DNA of 64,000 nt from DATEOR01 sp963766725 (GTDB taxonomy: Bacteria; Actinomycetota; Thermoleophilia; Gaiellales; Gaiellaceae). The stretch spans positions 62,001 to 126,000 of the forward strand of contig CAVYBK010000010.1 of assembly GCA_963766725.1 (NCBI GenBank), read 5' to 3'. How positions within the stretch are numbered: position 1 is the stretch's first letter; each line of letters opens with the position of its first letter. The notes beneath the pieces are model-generated. The model ran no database searches and was not told the origin of the DNA. It saw nothing but the letters and a program-made list of their open reading frames with translations. Shown piece by piece: positions 19,179 to 27,656 of this stretch. The position numbers were made by a program, and so were the translations under genes.

Positions 19179-19766
19179 ATGAGCGAAGTCCAGCCCGAGA
19201 CCGATGCACGCGGCATCGCGGAGGAAGCGCGTGCACGCGTGCGGTTCGAAGAGGAGGTTCTGGGTTTGGCGGATCAGGTCTATCGCGTCGCTCGGCGACT
19301 CGTGTCGACGCGCGAAGAGGCCGAGGACCTCGTCCAGGAGACCTACGCGCGCGCTTTTCGCAGCTGGCGCTCCTACACGCCGGGCACGAACCTCCGCGCC
19401 TGGCTCTTCCGGATCCTCACGAACCTGAACATCGACCGCGGCCGCCGCGAGCAGCGCTCGCCGTCGACGCAGCCCCTCGAGGAAGGCGACTACTTCCTCT
19501 ACAACCGGCTCGAAGCGGACTCGGGCTCCGACGACGAGGCGCGGATCGTCGAGCGCCTCTCCCAGGACGAGATCGTCCAGGCCCTGGCCGAGGTGCCGCA
19601 CGACTTCCGGGACGTCATCGTCCTCGTTGACATCGGCGACTTCACGTACCAGGACGCGGCGCAGATCCTCGACATCCCGATCGGGACGGTCATGTCCCGC
19701 CTGCACCGCGGAAGAAGGATCCTCAAGAAGGAGCTCGCAGAAGCTAGTGTGGGAGACAGCGGCTGA
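19179..19766 (+). CDS. sigR: ECF sigma factor, SigR/SigH-like
   Basis: A 195-residue ECF sigma factor. Region 2 carries EAEDLVQETYARAFRSWRSY and RAWLFRILTNLNIDRGRR, and region 4 carries VIVLVDIGDFTYQDAAQILD and IPIGTVMSRLHRGRRILKKE. The linker between regions 2 and 4 is the longer SigR-like type. Downstream and overlapping by TGATG is a small zinc-binding anti-sigma factor of RsrA type, and the promoter matches SigR recognition. It should direct transcription of thiol-oxidative-stress genes when RsrA is oxidised. Confidence 0.9.
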   Translation: MSEVQPETDARGIAEEARARVRFEEEVLGLADQVYRVARRLVSTREEAEDLVQETYARAFRSWRSYTPGTNLRAWLFRILTNLNIDRGRREQRSPSTQPLEEGDYFLYNRLEADSGSDDEARIVERLSQDEIVQALAEVPHDFRDVIVLVDIGDFTYQDAAQILDIPIGTVMSRLHRGRRILKKELAEASVGDSG

Positions 19767-20005
19767 TGGTCTACATGGGTCCCGATCCATGCGCGAAGTG
19801 CGAGGAGATGCTCCAGCCATTCCTCGACCGCGAGCTCTCCGAGGACGAGTACACGATCGCCGAGGCGCATCTCGACGAGTGCGGCTACTGCCGCAAGCGC
19901 TACACGTTCGAGGAGACGCTCAGGCGCTACGTGCGCCAGGCGGTGGTCGAGGAGATGCCGCCGGAGCTCAAGCAGAAGCTCGCGGCGCTCAGAACGCCTC
20001 TTTAG
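19766..20005 (+). CDS. rsrA: Zinc-binding redox anti-sigma factor, RsrA-like
   Basis: A 79-residue anti-sigma factor with the ZAS motif H35-x3-C39-x2-C42 (AHLDECGYC) plus C9 and C12 near the N-terminus. In RsrA an N-terminal Cys forms a disulfide with a ZAS Cys on oxidation, releasing Zn and the sigma factor. It is translationally coupled to sigR (TGATG). No membrane span is present, so it senses cytoplasmic thiol state. The stop codon overlaps that of the convergent LytR_C gene by four nucleotides. Confidence 0.9.
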   Translation: MVYMGPDPCAKCEEMLQPFLDRELSEDEYTIAEAHLDECGYCRKRYTFEETLRRYVRQAVVEEMPPELKQKLAALRTPL

Positions 20006-20670
20006 CCGCCGACTATCACCACTAGGCGGTTGGGGTTGTCGCCCCCGGGCAGGGCTGCGGTGCCGATGCCGAGCTCGTGGCCGAGCCGTGCGGCGATCTC
20101 CTGTCCGCCCGGCGGGTAGTAGACGAGCGTCTTCCGGTAGTCGTCGCGCTTTGCGTTCCCGACCTTGCCGATCTGGTACGCGAGGCCGGCGACCCGGTTC
20201 GCCATGCTCGCGGCGGCGTTGCCCGCGCCGGTGCCGTTGTAGACGTCGACCTGGATCTCCCACGGCTCGGGGAGGGCCGCCGTCGGGTCGGCCGGGGTCT
20301 GGCTCGCGGCGGCCGGAGTCGCGGCCGCCGAGCTCTCCGAGCCGAGCTCCGGGCGGAAGCCGAACCAGACGAGCGCACCGACGGCTGCGAGGAATGCGCA
20401 GATCGCCATCGACCTACGGAGCGACCAGGGGTCGACGAGCCGGCTCGTGACCGGGAGGCCGGCGATCTGCCGAGCCTCGCGCTCGGAGATGCCGAGCGCG
20501 GTTGCGTAGACGAGCGCGGCGGCGAGGGCGTCGGCGTTCGAGCCGAACCTGTACATGCAGTTCTCTTCGAGCGACTTGACCTGGTCGACCGCCATCCGCG
20601 CGCGTGCAGCGGCCTCCTCGACGGTGAGGCGTCGGCGAAGGCGGGCGGCTCCAAGGGGAGAAACGGCCAT
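20002..20670 (-). CDS. HTH and LytR_C domain membrane protein
   Basis: A 222-residue protein. Residues ~10-85 form a RodZ-like helix-turn-helix region (LRRRLTVEEAAARARMAVDQ). A single membrane span follows at ~135-155 (SMAICAFLAAVGALVWFGF), then an Ala/Thr/Pro linker and a C-terminal LytR_C domain (IQVDVYNGTGAGNAAASMAN and KTLVYYPPGGQEIAARL). The LytR_C domain is found in cell-envelope proteins of Gram-positives. A cytoplasmic HTH joined through a membrane to an external envelope domain resembles RodZ-type morphogenesis proteins, but no direct function is known. Confidence 0.75.
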   Translation of the reverse strand: MAVSPLGAARLRRRLTVEEAAARARMAVDQVKSLEENCMYRFGSNADALAAALVYATALGISEREARQIAGLPVTSRLVDPWSLRRSMAICAFLAAVGALVWFGFRPELGSESSAAATPAAASQTPADPTAALPEPWEIQVDVYNGTGAGNAAASMANRVAGLAYQIGKVGNAKRDDYRKTLVYYPPGGQEIAARLGHELGIGTAALPGGDNPNRLVVIVGG

Positions 20671-20739
20671 GGGCTCAGAGTTCGGCGAAAACCGCGTGCA
20701 ACCCTCTCTCCATCGGCATTCCGCGGGCGTGCTTGAGGG

Positions 20740-21231
20740 CTAGCAGGAGTCGCCCTCGCGCCCGTAGGCGGAGAGCGTGTACACGGGCTGCGCCAGACCG
20801 GCGACCATGCCTGCGGTGCCGAGGATGAGGCACCGATCCGCCGTGGAGAACGTCACGCGGTACGAGCGCTCCGTGGTCGTTCCCGCGGCGCCGGCGAGCG
20901 AACGCTCGACCTCGGCGGACCAGTCCGGGCGGAGCCGGCTCAGGAAGTAGTTCACGATCTCGAGCTGGTCGGTGCCCTCTGGCGGCGCGTAGGCGGCCGT
21001 CGTGACGACGCCCTTCGGCACCGGCAAGGCGGCCTCCGCGCCGGCGAAGGTCTCACTGTTTCGGCCGACCTCCTTCGAGCTCGGGTAGACGCCCACCTCG
21101 GCGAGGACCTGTTCGTTCTCGTCCACCGCGCCGGAGTCGAGCCCGGTCGTGACCGCGTAGACGATTCCGGCACCGAAGAGGAGGACGGCGACGGCAGGGA
21201 TGACGATCGCGGGGCGCAGAAGCCGCCTCAT
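20740..21231 (-). CDS. Conserved-looking membrane-anchored protein of unknown function
   Basis: A 163-residue product. Residues 6-27 are a hydrophobic anchor or uncleaved signal (AIVIPAVAVLLFGAGIVYAV), and the remainder is an extracytoplasmic domain with no motif I recognise. Two cysteines sit near the C-terminus (CLILG and the terminal SC) and could form a disulfide. It overlaps the nucleotidyltransferase upstream by ATGA, but the functions seem unrelated. Confidence 0.6.
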   Translation of the reverse strand: MRRLLRPAIVIPAVAVLLFGAGIVYAVTTGLDSGAVDENEQVLAEVGVYPSSKEVGRNSETFAGAEAALPVPKGVVTTAAYAPPEGTDQLEIVNYFLSRLRPDWSAEVERSLAGAAGTTTERSYRVTFSTADRCLILGTAGMVAGLAQPVYTLSAYGREGDSC

Positions 21232-21728
21232 GCCAGGTCCTCCGGCGAGTCGACGTCTCCGGGCGAGCCGAGGTCGTCGCAGGGGACGAGGGTCGCCGGG
21301 AGGGCGCGCATGCCTTCGTCCGGGACGGACGCCCACGCGCTTCGGCCGAGCACGACCGGATGGCCCCGGTTCCCGCCGTAGCTCGCAGCGACGACGTCGC
21401 CCTCCTCCGCTCGCCATGCGTCCACGACGCGCTCGACCGCCGCGGGAGCCAGGTTCGGGCCGTCCGCCAGGCAGACGACGGCAGCCTCCGTGTCCCAGGA
21501 GAGCGCCGCGAGCCCACAGCGGAGGGACGCTCCCGGGCCGCGCTCCCACTCCGGGCACGCGACGAGCCGCGCGGCGCCGGGATCGAGCTCATGGGCGCCC
21601 GAGACGACGACGATCTCGTCCAGCGAGGCCTCGCCGAGCCGCGCCAGCACGCGGGGCAGGAGCAGGCGCTGCTTCGGCTCGCCGAACCGGCTCGCAGCGC
21701 CGGCGGCCAGGACGACTGCCGCGATCAC
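21228..21728 (-). CDS. MobA-like NTP transferase (molybdopterin nucleotidyltransferase family)
   Basis: A 166-residue protein starting MIAAVVLAAGAASRFGEPKQ, the nucleotide-binding signature of MobA/MocA-like transferases. It continues with GASLRCGLAALSWDTEAAVV, the VCLADGPNLAP block in place of the usual DQP metal loop, and YGGNRGHPVVLGRSAW. MobA and MocA attach GMP or CMP to molybdopterin for Mo-enzymes; no Mo-hydroxylase is in the window. The canonical DMPL/DQPL metal motif is altered to ADGPNL, so activity is not certain. GTG start overlaps the upstream amidohydrolase stop (GTGA). Confidence 0.75.
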   Translation of the reverse strand: MIAAVVLAAGAASRFGEPKQRLLLPRVLARLGEASLDEIVVVSGAHELDPGAARLVACPEWERGPGASLRCGLAALSWDTEAAVVCLADGPNLAPAAVERVVDAWRAEEGDVVAASYGGNRGHPVVLGRSAWASVPDEGMRALPATLVPCDDLGSPGDVDSPEDLA

Positions 21729-22879
21729 TCGGCGCTGGTTGTGACCGCGAGGATGTCTGCGAGGTGCACGAGGCGGAAGGTGTAGCGGCTCGCCACAAGC
21801 CGCTCCTGCTCGTCCTCGATGTCCGGCAGCATCGCCCAGAGCTCCTGCGCGCTCGCGATCAGCTCGGCGATCCGCTCGCGCTCCTCGACGAAGCCGTCGC
21901 GCTCGGCGCAGGTGTTCAAAGCGAGCCCGAGGACGCCGATCGTGTCGCGCTGCCGCGTCCAGAGGAGCGGCGTCGCCATCGCGAGGTAGTGGTGGATCCG
22001 CGCGAAGGTGATCGTCTGCTCGATGTTCCTCCGGCCCTTTGGCGGCGTACGTGGGGCCGGCGGCTTGCCGTCCGCGATGCCGGCGGCCGAGCGCCCGAGC
22101 AGGTCGCGGACCTGATCCTCGGAAAGGCCGGCGAGCTGCGCCGTGCGAAGCGCGATGAAGAGCGAGCCCGGCTGTTGGCCGTACGGGTGGTCGGATGCGT
22201 AGAGGACCTGCTCCGGCGAGATGCGGTGGAACATGTCGAGCAGGTCGAGCGGGCTCCAGACCGAGGTGTCGAAGAACACGCCCGGGTGGCCGGCGAACTC
22301 CTCCGACAGGCGCGCGAGGTCGGCGATCCCGGCGTGGGCGACGATCAGCTGGGCGGCGGGATACGTGTCCACGAGCCGGCGCAGGTGCTCGGCAATCGGC
22401 GGCAGGCCGCGGCCGCCGTGGATGAGGATCGGGACGCGCCGCTCGGCCGCGAGCGAGAAGACGGGTGCAAGCCGTTCGTCGTCGAGGCGAAACGCCTGCG
22501 CGCGCGGATGCAGCTTGATCCCGCGTGCTCCCGCGTCGAGTGCGCGGGTTGCCTCCTCGACGGGCTGCTCGGCGAGATCGAGCCGTGCGAACGGGACGAG
22601 CACGCCGTTCGAGGCCCTCGCGGATTCCAGCGTGCGGTCGTTCGCGGCCCGGAAGGCCGGCTCGCGGTCGGGCTCGTCGAGGCAGAACGCGAACGCGCGC
22701 GAGACGCCGTCCTTCGCGAGGAAAGCAAGTAGGTCGTCCAGGGTGGAGACGAAGCCGTCGATGTCGGTGCCGACGTGCACGTGGGCGTCGAAGATCTCGG
22801 CGTCCTTCGGACGCAGCGCGGCGACCTCGTCGTCGTAGACGGCGACGAGCTTCCGTGCTCGTTCCAAAGCGTCCTGCAC
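21725..22879 (-). CDS. Amidohydrolase-2 family TIM-barrel hydrolase with C-terminal extension
   Basis: A 384-residue protein. The PF04909-type barrel is visible from DAEIFDAHVHVGTDIDGF (HxH metal motif), ARGIKLHPRAQAFRLD, VPILIHGGRGLPPIAEHL, LIVAHAGIADLARLSEEF and LYASDHPYGQQPGSLF. After the barrel (residue ~290) an extra ~95-residue helical region follows (NIEQTITFARIHHYLAMATP). The metal-dependent reaction is unknown. The gene heads a three-gene overlapping set with the MobA-like transferase and the membrane protein. Confidence 0.8.
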   Translation of the reverse strand: MQDALERARKLVAVYDDEVAALRPKDAEIFDAHVHVGTDIDGFVSTLDDLLAFLAKDGVSRAFAFCLDEPDREPAFRAANDRTLESARASNGVLVPFARLDLAEQPVEEATRALDAGARGIKLHPRAQAFRLDDERLAPVFSLAAERRVPILIHGGRGLPPIAEHLRRLVDTYPAAQLIVAHAGIADLARLSEEFAGHPGVFFDTSVWSPLDLLDMFHRISPEQVLYASDHPYGQQPGSLFIALRTAQLAGLSEDQVRDLLGRSAAGIADGKPPAPRTPPKGRRNIEQTITFARIHHYLAMATPLLWTRQRDTIGVLGLALNTCAERDGFVEERERIAELIASAQELWAMLPDIEDEQERLVASRYTFRLVHLADILAVTTSAE

Positions 22880-22901
22880 CGCTTTTGGAATCTACCCCAG
22901 C

Positions 22902-22907
22902 TAGGCT
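22902..22907 (+). promoter_or_regulatory. Putative -10 hexamer before the M24 peptidase
   Basis: TAGGCT ends 9 nt before GTG 22917 and abuts the alternative TTG at 22908. The leaderless spacing favours the GTG start. Confidence 0.35.
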
Positions 22908-22916
22908 TTGAAGACC

Positions 22917-24021
22917 GTGCCTGACCTGCTCATCTACGGCGACACGATTCGCTCCCCGGAGCTCCGCCACGAGGTTCCCGTGCCCGTTCCGGACGCGTTC
23001 ATCTACGCGGAGAAGGACGGCGCCCGCTACGTCTTCGTGGGCTCGCTCGAGATCCCCCGGATCGAAGGACTGAACGGGATCGTCACCGTTCCGCTCGAGG
23101 ATCTCGGGATCGACGAGCTCTACTGCGCGCGGCCTCCCCTGGTACGAGGCCGAGCGCGAGCTGGTTCTGCGCGCGTGCCGAAAGATCGGCGTGGAGGAGC
23201 GCGGTGACGCCGCGGGGCTTCCCGCTCGACGCAGGCCGACCACCTGCGCGCCAATGGGATCGCCCTCAAGCCGCACGGGGAGCTTTTCGACGAGCGGCGG
23301 CGCGTGAAGAACGAGGCCGAGCTCGCCGGGATCCGCCGCGCGCAGGCCGCCGCGCAGAACGCGATGGGGAAGATCCGCGACCGGCTCCGCGAGGGCGACG
23401 TGACCTGCGAGGACCTGCAGGCGATCGCGCTTCGCTCCTTCAGCGAGGACGGTGTGATCGCCCCGGACATGGTCATCGTCTCGCACGGGGAGCAGACGGC
23501 GATCGGCCACGAGCCCGGACACGGCCCGATCTCGGAGGGCGAGGCGGTCATCGCCGACCTGTATCCGCAGGATCCGGTCTCCGGCTGCTACGCCGACATG
23601 ACGCGGACGTTCTGCATGGGCGAGCCGCCCGAGGAGCTCGTCCGCTACCACGCTCTCGTCAAGGAGGCGCTCGACCGTGTCCGCGAGGCCGTCCGCCCCG
23701 GGGTCACGGGCAAGGAGCTACACCGGATGACGTGCGATCTCTTCGACGAGCACGGCTTCCCGACGCAGCTGACAAAGGATCCCGACAAGCCGCTCGAGGA
23801 CGGGTTCTTCCACAGCCTCGGCCACGGCGTCGGGCTCGAGGTGCACGAGCATCCGAGCCTCGGACGCACTGGGCACCGAGCTCGTCGCCGGCGATGTGCT
23901 CGCCGTCGAGCCGGGCCTCTACCGCAAGGGCTTCGGCGGCTGCCGGCTCGAGGACCTCGTGCTCGTCACCGACGACGGCGGCGAGGTCCTGACGGACTTC
24001 GACTACGAGCTCGCTGTCTAG
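22917..24021 (+). CDS. M24-family Xaa-Pro aminopeptidase (frameshifted)
   Basis: A pita-bread metallopeptidase of about 368 residues assembled from three frames. The N-terminal domain begins PDLLIYGDTIRSPELRHEV. Frame changes around 23140-23215 lead into RRVKNEAELAGIRRAQAAAQ, and another near 23875 leads to LVAGDVLAVEPGLYRKGFGG and CRLEDLVLVTDDGGEVL. Metal ligands are recognisable in GEAVIADLYPQDPVSGCYAD, MTRTFCMG, FHSLGHGVGLEVHEHPSLG, the VEPG Glu and the RLEDLV Glu. It removes an N-terminal residue before proline. Its stop shares CTAG with the convergent M16 protease. Confidence 0.82.
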
Positions 24022-25292
24022 GCGCTGAGCGCGAGCAGCTTCTCGAAGCGGTCGGGGTCGTCGAACGGGCCGATCGCCGCGAAGTTCAGGCGCTCCTCGC
24101 GGATGATGTCCTGCGCGACGCGCTGGATGTCCTCGAGCGTGACCGCGTCGAGGGCGGCCAGCACCTCGTCCGGCTCGCGGAGCTTGCCCTCGAGCACCTC
24201 GTTCCGGAGACCGAACATGATCATCCCCTTCGGGTCCTCGAGCGAGAGGACGAGGCGACCCTTGGAGAAGTTTCGAGCCTTCTCGAGCTCGTCGGCCTCG
24301 ACCGGCTCGGCCGCGATGCGTCCGAACTCCTTCACGACGGTGGTGACCGCGTCGTCGATCCGCTTGATGTCCACTCCGCCCTGGGCGTAGAGCGTGCCCG
24401 TATCCGTGTAGGCCATGTTGTGGCCGTAGATGTAGTAGGCGAGCCCGCGCCGCTCGCGCACCTCCGTGAAGAGGCGGGAGGACATGCCGCCGCCGAGCAC
24501 CGTGGCTAGCAGGCCGAGCGCGTAGCGGTCCGGGTGGTCGAGCGGGTAGCTGTGCACGCCGATCCGGATGTGCGCCTGGTCGGATTGCTTCGTGTGCAGC
24601 TTCACCTGCGGCGCCTCCTGCGACCACGTCGCGGGCTCGGGCTGCCCGGTCTCACCGTCGGGCACGTCGCCGAGGAGCTCCTGCAGCCGCTCGTTCAGAT
24701 CGTCGCCCAGGTTGCCGGCCACGCCCGCGACCATGCGCGGCGCGCGGTACCAGCGATCGAGGTAGTCGAAGAAGGTGTCCCGCTCGGCCGCGCGCACGGT
24801 CTCCTTGCGGCCGATGATGTCCCAGCCCAGAGGAGTGTCCTTGTAAAGGAGCTCGTCGTAGACCCCGTCGACGTAGTCACGCGGGGTGTCGTAGTACATG
24901 TTCATCTCCTCGACGATCACGCCCTTCTCGCGTTCGATCTCCTCGGGATCGAACTTCGAGTGGCGGAGCATGTCGACGAGGACGTCGAGCGCCGTGTCGC
25001 GGTGTTCCGCCGCGCACTTCACGTAGTAGCCCGTGTACTCCTTGCCGGTAAAGGCGTTGAACTCGCCGCCGATCGAGTCGATCTCGCCGGCGATCTCGCG
25101 CGCCGTCGGCCGTTTCTCGGTCCCCTTGAAGAACATGTGCTCGGCGAAGTGGGCGATCCCGTTCGTCTCCTTCGTCTCGTAGCGGGAGCCCGCGGCGAGC
25201 ATGACGAAGCAGGCGACGGACTTCGCCTGCGGCATCGGGGCTGTCACGACCCGAAGGCCGTTGGGAAGGAGGGTCTTCTCGAAGGCGTTCAC
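24018..25292 (-). CDS. M16-family zinc protease (insulinase/processing-peptidase type)
   Basis: A 424-residue single M16 unit. The inverted zinc motif HxxEH is seen in NGIAHFAEHMFFKGTEKRP, and the distal Glu lies in KEYTGYYVKCAAEHRDTALD. The later R/Y region (GGGMSSRLFTEVRERRGLAY) is conserved. Bacterial relatives act on small peptides or pre-proteins in the cytoplasm or near the membrane. The start is GTG 25292, which overlaps the thioesterase stop through GTGA and precedes the conserved NAFEKTLLPNGLRVV. Confidence 0.9.
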   Translation of the reverse strand: MNAFEKTLLPNGLRVVTAPMPQAKSVACFVMLAAGSRYETKETNGIAHFAEHMFFKGTEKRPTAREIAGEIDSIGGEFNAFTGKEYTGYYVKCAAEHRDTALDVLVDMLRHSKFDPEEIEREKGVIVEEMNMYYDTPRDYVDGVYDELLYKDTPLGWDIIGRKETVRAAERDTFFDYLDRWYRAPRMVAGVAGNLGDDLNERLQELLGDVPDGETGQPEPATWSQEAPQVKLHTKQSDQAHIRIGVHSYPLDHPDRYALGLLATVLGGGMSSRLFTEVRERRGLAYYIYGHNMAYTDTGTLYAQGGVDIKRIDDAVTTVVKEFGRIAAEPVEADELEKARNFSKGRLVLSLEDPKGMIMFGLRNEVLEGKLREPDEVLAALDAVTLEDIQRVAQDIIREERLNFAAIGPFDDPDRFEKLLALSA

Positions 25293-25711
25293 GTGGCCGC
25301 AGCGCTCCTTGATTCGTAGTTGTCGATCCGTTCCCGCCACTCGGGCGGGATGGACATCGTCTGGTCGGCGTCGTAGTCGAAGGCGACGAGGGTCGTCTCC
25401 GCCTCCGCGACGAGGCGCCCGTCCTGGGCGCGGATCTCGTGCTCGAGATCGAAGCTCTTCGTGCCGACGCGCGTCGTCCGCGCGCCGATCTCGAGGGTGT
25501 CACCGAGATTCGCCCGCGAGCGGAAGTCGATCTTCACGCTCGCCACGATCATCAACAGGCCTTCGAGCGACTCGATCCCGATGACGTCGCGCGCGTAGCC
25601 GATGCGCGCGTTCTCGATGTAGGTGAGGTAGACCCCGTTGTTCACGTGGCCGAACGCGTCGAGGTCGCGAAAAGCGACCTCCTGCGCGAAGACGTAGCGG
25701 TACCCGTCCAT
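25289..25711 (-). CDS. Hotdog-fold acyl-CoA thioesterase (4HBT/YbgC-like)
   Basis: A 140-residue single hotdog domain. The family catalytic segment FRDLDAFGHVNNGVYLTYIE is intact (Asp at the DxxGHVNN position), followed by LGDTLEIGARTTRVGTKSFD and VAEAETTLVAFDYDADQTM. It should hydrolyse acyl-CoA thioesters in the cytoplasm; chain-length preference cannot be read. It is co-transcribed with the M16 protease downstream and diverges from the SIS protein. Confidence 0.88.
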   Translation of the reverse strand: MDGYRYVFAQEVAFRDLDAFGHVNNGVYLTYIENARIGYARDVIGIESLEGLLMIVASVKIDFRSRANLGDTLEIGARTTRVGTKSFDLEHEIRAQDGRLVAEAETTLVAFDYDADQTMSIPPEWRERIDNYESRSAAAT

Positions 25712-25721
25712 GCGCGCATGG

Positions 25722-25727
25722 TAGCTT
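25722..25727 (+). promoter_or_regulatory. Putative -10 hexamer before the SIS-domain gene
   Basis: TAGCTT lies 11 nt before ATG 25739 and overlaps the alternative ATG at 25718, favouring the downstream start. Confidence 0.3.
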
Positions 25728-25738
25728 CGCCCCTCACC

Positions 25739-26605
25739 ATGGCCGGAGAGCTCACACGCGCGGCGATCCAAGCCCAGCCCGAATGGATTCGGCGGGTGCC
25801 CGAACGCGTCGGCGACCGGCGGTTCCCCGCGGGCCGTGTCGTCTTCACGGGGTGCGGCACGTCTTTCCATGCGGCGCAGACCGGCGGGGAGGCGTATCAG
25901 GCACTCGAAGCGGTGTTGGCTCCGCCGCAGGCCGACCTCCTGGTCGCGCTCAGCCACGAGGGCGAGACCAAGCTCACGCTCGAGGCGGCGCAGGCCTTCG
26001 ACGGGCCCGTGTGGCTGATCACGGGGACGGAGAAGGGGCCGATCGCCGACCTCGCCGAGGAGGTGATCGTCGCCACGCCCGAGATCGAGGAGTCCTACTG
26101 CCACACGGCCAGCTATACGGCGGCGGTGGCTGCGCTCGCGGCGCTTCACGGGGAAGACGTCCGCTGGCTCCGCCAGGCCGTGGACAACGTGCTCTCGGAC
26201 CCCTTCGAGGGCGGGGACTGGGACCGCGTAATCGTGGTCGGCGCCGGCCGCGACTGGCCGACGGCGCAAGAGGCGGTGCTGAAGCTCCGCGAGGGGGCCT
26301 ACATCGCGGCCGAGGCGCACGAGACCGAGCAGATCCTCCACGGCCATTTCGCCGCCATCGACGAAAAGGTGCGCGTCTTCGTCCTCGAGGGCGAGGGCCG
26401 CGCGGCCGAGCGCGCAGCCGACGTGGTGAAGGCGCTCGGTGAGATCGGCGCCGAGACCACGCTCGTGCCGACGACGCATCCGGTGGTGGACATCGTCCGC
26501 TTCCAGCTGCTCACCGTGGAGCTGGCCGAGCGCCGCGGGGTCAACCCGGACAAGATCCGCTGGGACGACCCGCGCTGGGACGCCGCGCGCCAGTCGTACT
26601 CGTAG
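25739..26605 (+). CDS. SIS-domain phosphosugar-binding protein (GlmS isomerase-like)
   Basis: A 288-residue protein with two SIS domains. The first holds VVFTGCGTSFHAAQTGGEAY and LLVALSHEGETKLTLEAAQA; the second holds VIVVGAGRDWPTAQEAVLKL and REGAYIAAEAHETEQILHGH. It matches the isomerase half of glucosamine-6-phosphate synthase (AgaS/FrlB-like proteins) but lacks the glutaminase domain, so it probably isomerises or deaminates a sugar phosphate or deglycates an amino acid. The start could also be ATG 25718, which adds seven residues. Confidence 0.82.
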   Translation: MAGELTRAAIQAQPEWIRRVPERVGDRRFPAGRVVFTGCGTSFHAAQTGGEAYQALEAVLAPPQADLLVALSHEGETKLTLEAAQAFDGPVWLITGTEKGPIADLAEEVIVATPEIEESYCHTASYTAAVAALAALHGEDVRWLRQAVDNVLSDPFEGGDWDRVIVVGAGRDWPTAQEAVLKLREGAYIAAEAHETEQILHGHFAAIDEKVRVFVLEGEGRAAERAADVVKALGEIGAETTLVPTTHPVVDIVRFQLLTVELAERRGVNPDKIRWDDPRWDAARQSYS

Positions 26606-26617
26606 GAGGATTCCGCG

Positions 26618-27385
26618 ACCAGGCTCTACGAGGAGCATGCCGACCTCTATGACGTCGCCTTCGATTGGGATGTCGGCGAGGAAGTCGACTGGCTGACAGG
26701 TCGTCTGGGCCGATCGTGCAAACGCGTGCTGGAGCCCGGCTGCGGTTCGGGCCGCTACCTGGAGGCGTTGGCCCGTCGCGGTCTGGAGGTCGTCGGCATC
26801 GACAGCTCCCCGGTCATGACCGAGCTCGCGAGGAGGCGCCTGGCGAAGTCATCGCTTCCCGGGGAAGCAGTCCTCGACGACATGACGGACTTCGATCTCC
26901 GCCGCAGCTTCGACGGCGCCGTCTGCGCGGTAGGGACGATTCAGCTCCTCACCCGAGAAGAACTCGGTCGTCATCTTTCGTGCATGGCCCGGCATCTGGC
27001 CGAGGACTCCCGCTACATGGTCCAGCTCGCGCTGTACGACCCGAGCGGCCGCCAAGACCTTCCGTCGTCGAGCTGGGAGGAGTCTCGAGGAGAGCTTTCG
27101 CTCCGGGTCGACTGGACGACCGAGGAGGTCGATCTGGCGGCGGGGCGCGCCCTCCAACGCTCGCGGATCGAGATCCTCGCCGGCCCGCGCCAAGGGCAGG
27201 TAGTGGTCGAGGACCATGAGATGACTGCCTGGACGCCGGAGACCTGGGGAGCGGCTATCGCCGCCTCGCCATTCGCCATCGACAGGGTCTTCGACGGTGC
27301 GGAGGAGCCGCCCGTGCCCGTGGAGGAGCACGCGACGGGCGGGCTGATCTGGCATGAGTTGAGGCGCGGGGTTATTGAACGATGA
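26618..27385 (+). CDS. SAM-dependent methyltransferase (start codon not found)
   Basis: A class I methyltransferase with motif I VLEPGCGSGRYLEALARRGL and acidic post-motif VVGIDSSPVMTELARRRL. The open frame continues upstream to a typical N-terminus (RLYEEHADLYDVAFDWDVGE), but there is no ATG, GTG or TTG between the SIS stop at 26605 and that segment. A start at GTG 26726 would remove the leading helices. A GGAGG sequence at 26605-26609 suggests that the true start was lost to a base error near 26615. The substrate is unknown. Confidence 0.7.
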   Translation, partial: TRLYEEHADLYDVAFDWDVGEEVDWLTGRLGRSCKRVLEPGCGSGRYLEALARRGLEVVGIDSSPVMTELARRRLAKSSLPGEAVLDDMTDFDLRRSFDGAVCAVGTIQLLTREELGRHLSCMARHLAEDSRYMVQLALYDPSGRQDLPSSSWEESRGELSLRVDWTTEEVDLAAGRALQRSRIEILAGPRQGQVVVEDHEMTAWTPETWGAAIAASPFAIDRVFDGAEEPPVPVEEHATGGLIWHELRRGVIER

Positions 27386-27656
27386 GGCCGCCGTTCTCGG
27401 CGGCGCCCTGGAGGAACGTGAGCCAGTCTCCCCAGAGCTTCGGGATCGTCGAGAGTCTTCGGCTCCGGCGAGGCCTTCGCGAGCGCGAGGTCGATCTGGC
27501 CCGGCGGGATGCGCGCGTCGGGCATGATCGCGTCGGCGGAGAGCCAGCCGCCCATGCCCTGCTCCTCCATCTCGGCGCGAGCGCGTCGTGCTCTCGCGGG
27601 CCGAGGAAGACATGCCCCGTCATCCCGTCGTTCCGAGCCCAGTAAAGGCGAAGCAC
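27372..27656 (-). CDS. Small unknown protein (frameshifted)
   Basis: A product of about 95 residues: GTG 27656, then RLYWARNDGMTGHVFLGPRE, after a frame change near 27575 MEEQGMGGWLSADAIMPDAR and IPPGQIDLALAKASPEP, and after another near 27450 LWGDWLTFLQGAAENGGLIV. I recognise no family. It overlaps the aminotransferase stop by one nucleotide and is the last gene of the mmsA-OsmC-aminotransferase run, so a metabolic or regulatory role there is possible. Its 3' end overlaps the convergent methyltransferase by 14 nt. Confidence 0.5.
   Translation of the reverse strand: MLRLYWARNDGMTGHVFLGPREHDALAPRWRSRAWAAGSPPTRSCPTRASRRARSTSRSRRPRRSRRLSTIPKLWGDWLTFLQGAAENGGLIVQ

Noticed and set aside
22880..23651. 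Long minus-strand open frame continuing upstream of the amidohydrolase
   Set aside because: The extension is antisense to the M24 peptidase and has no conserved motif.
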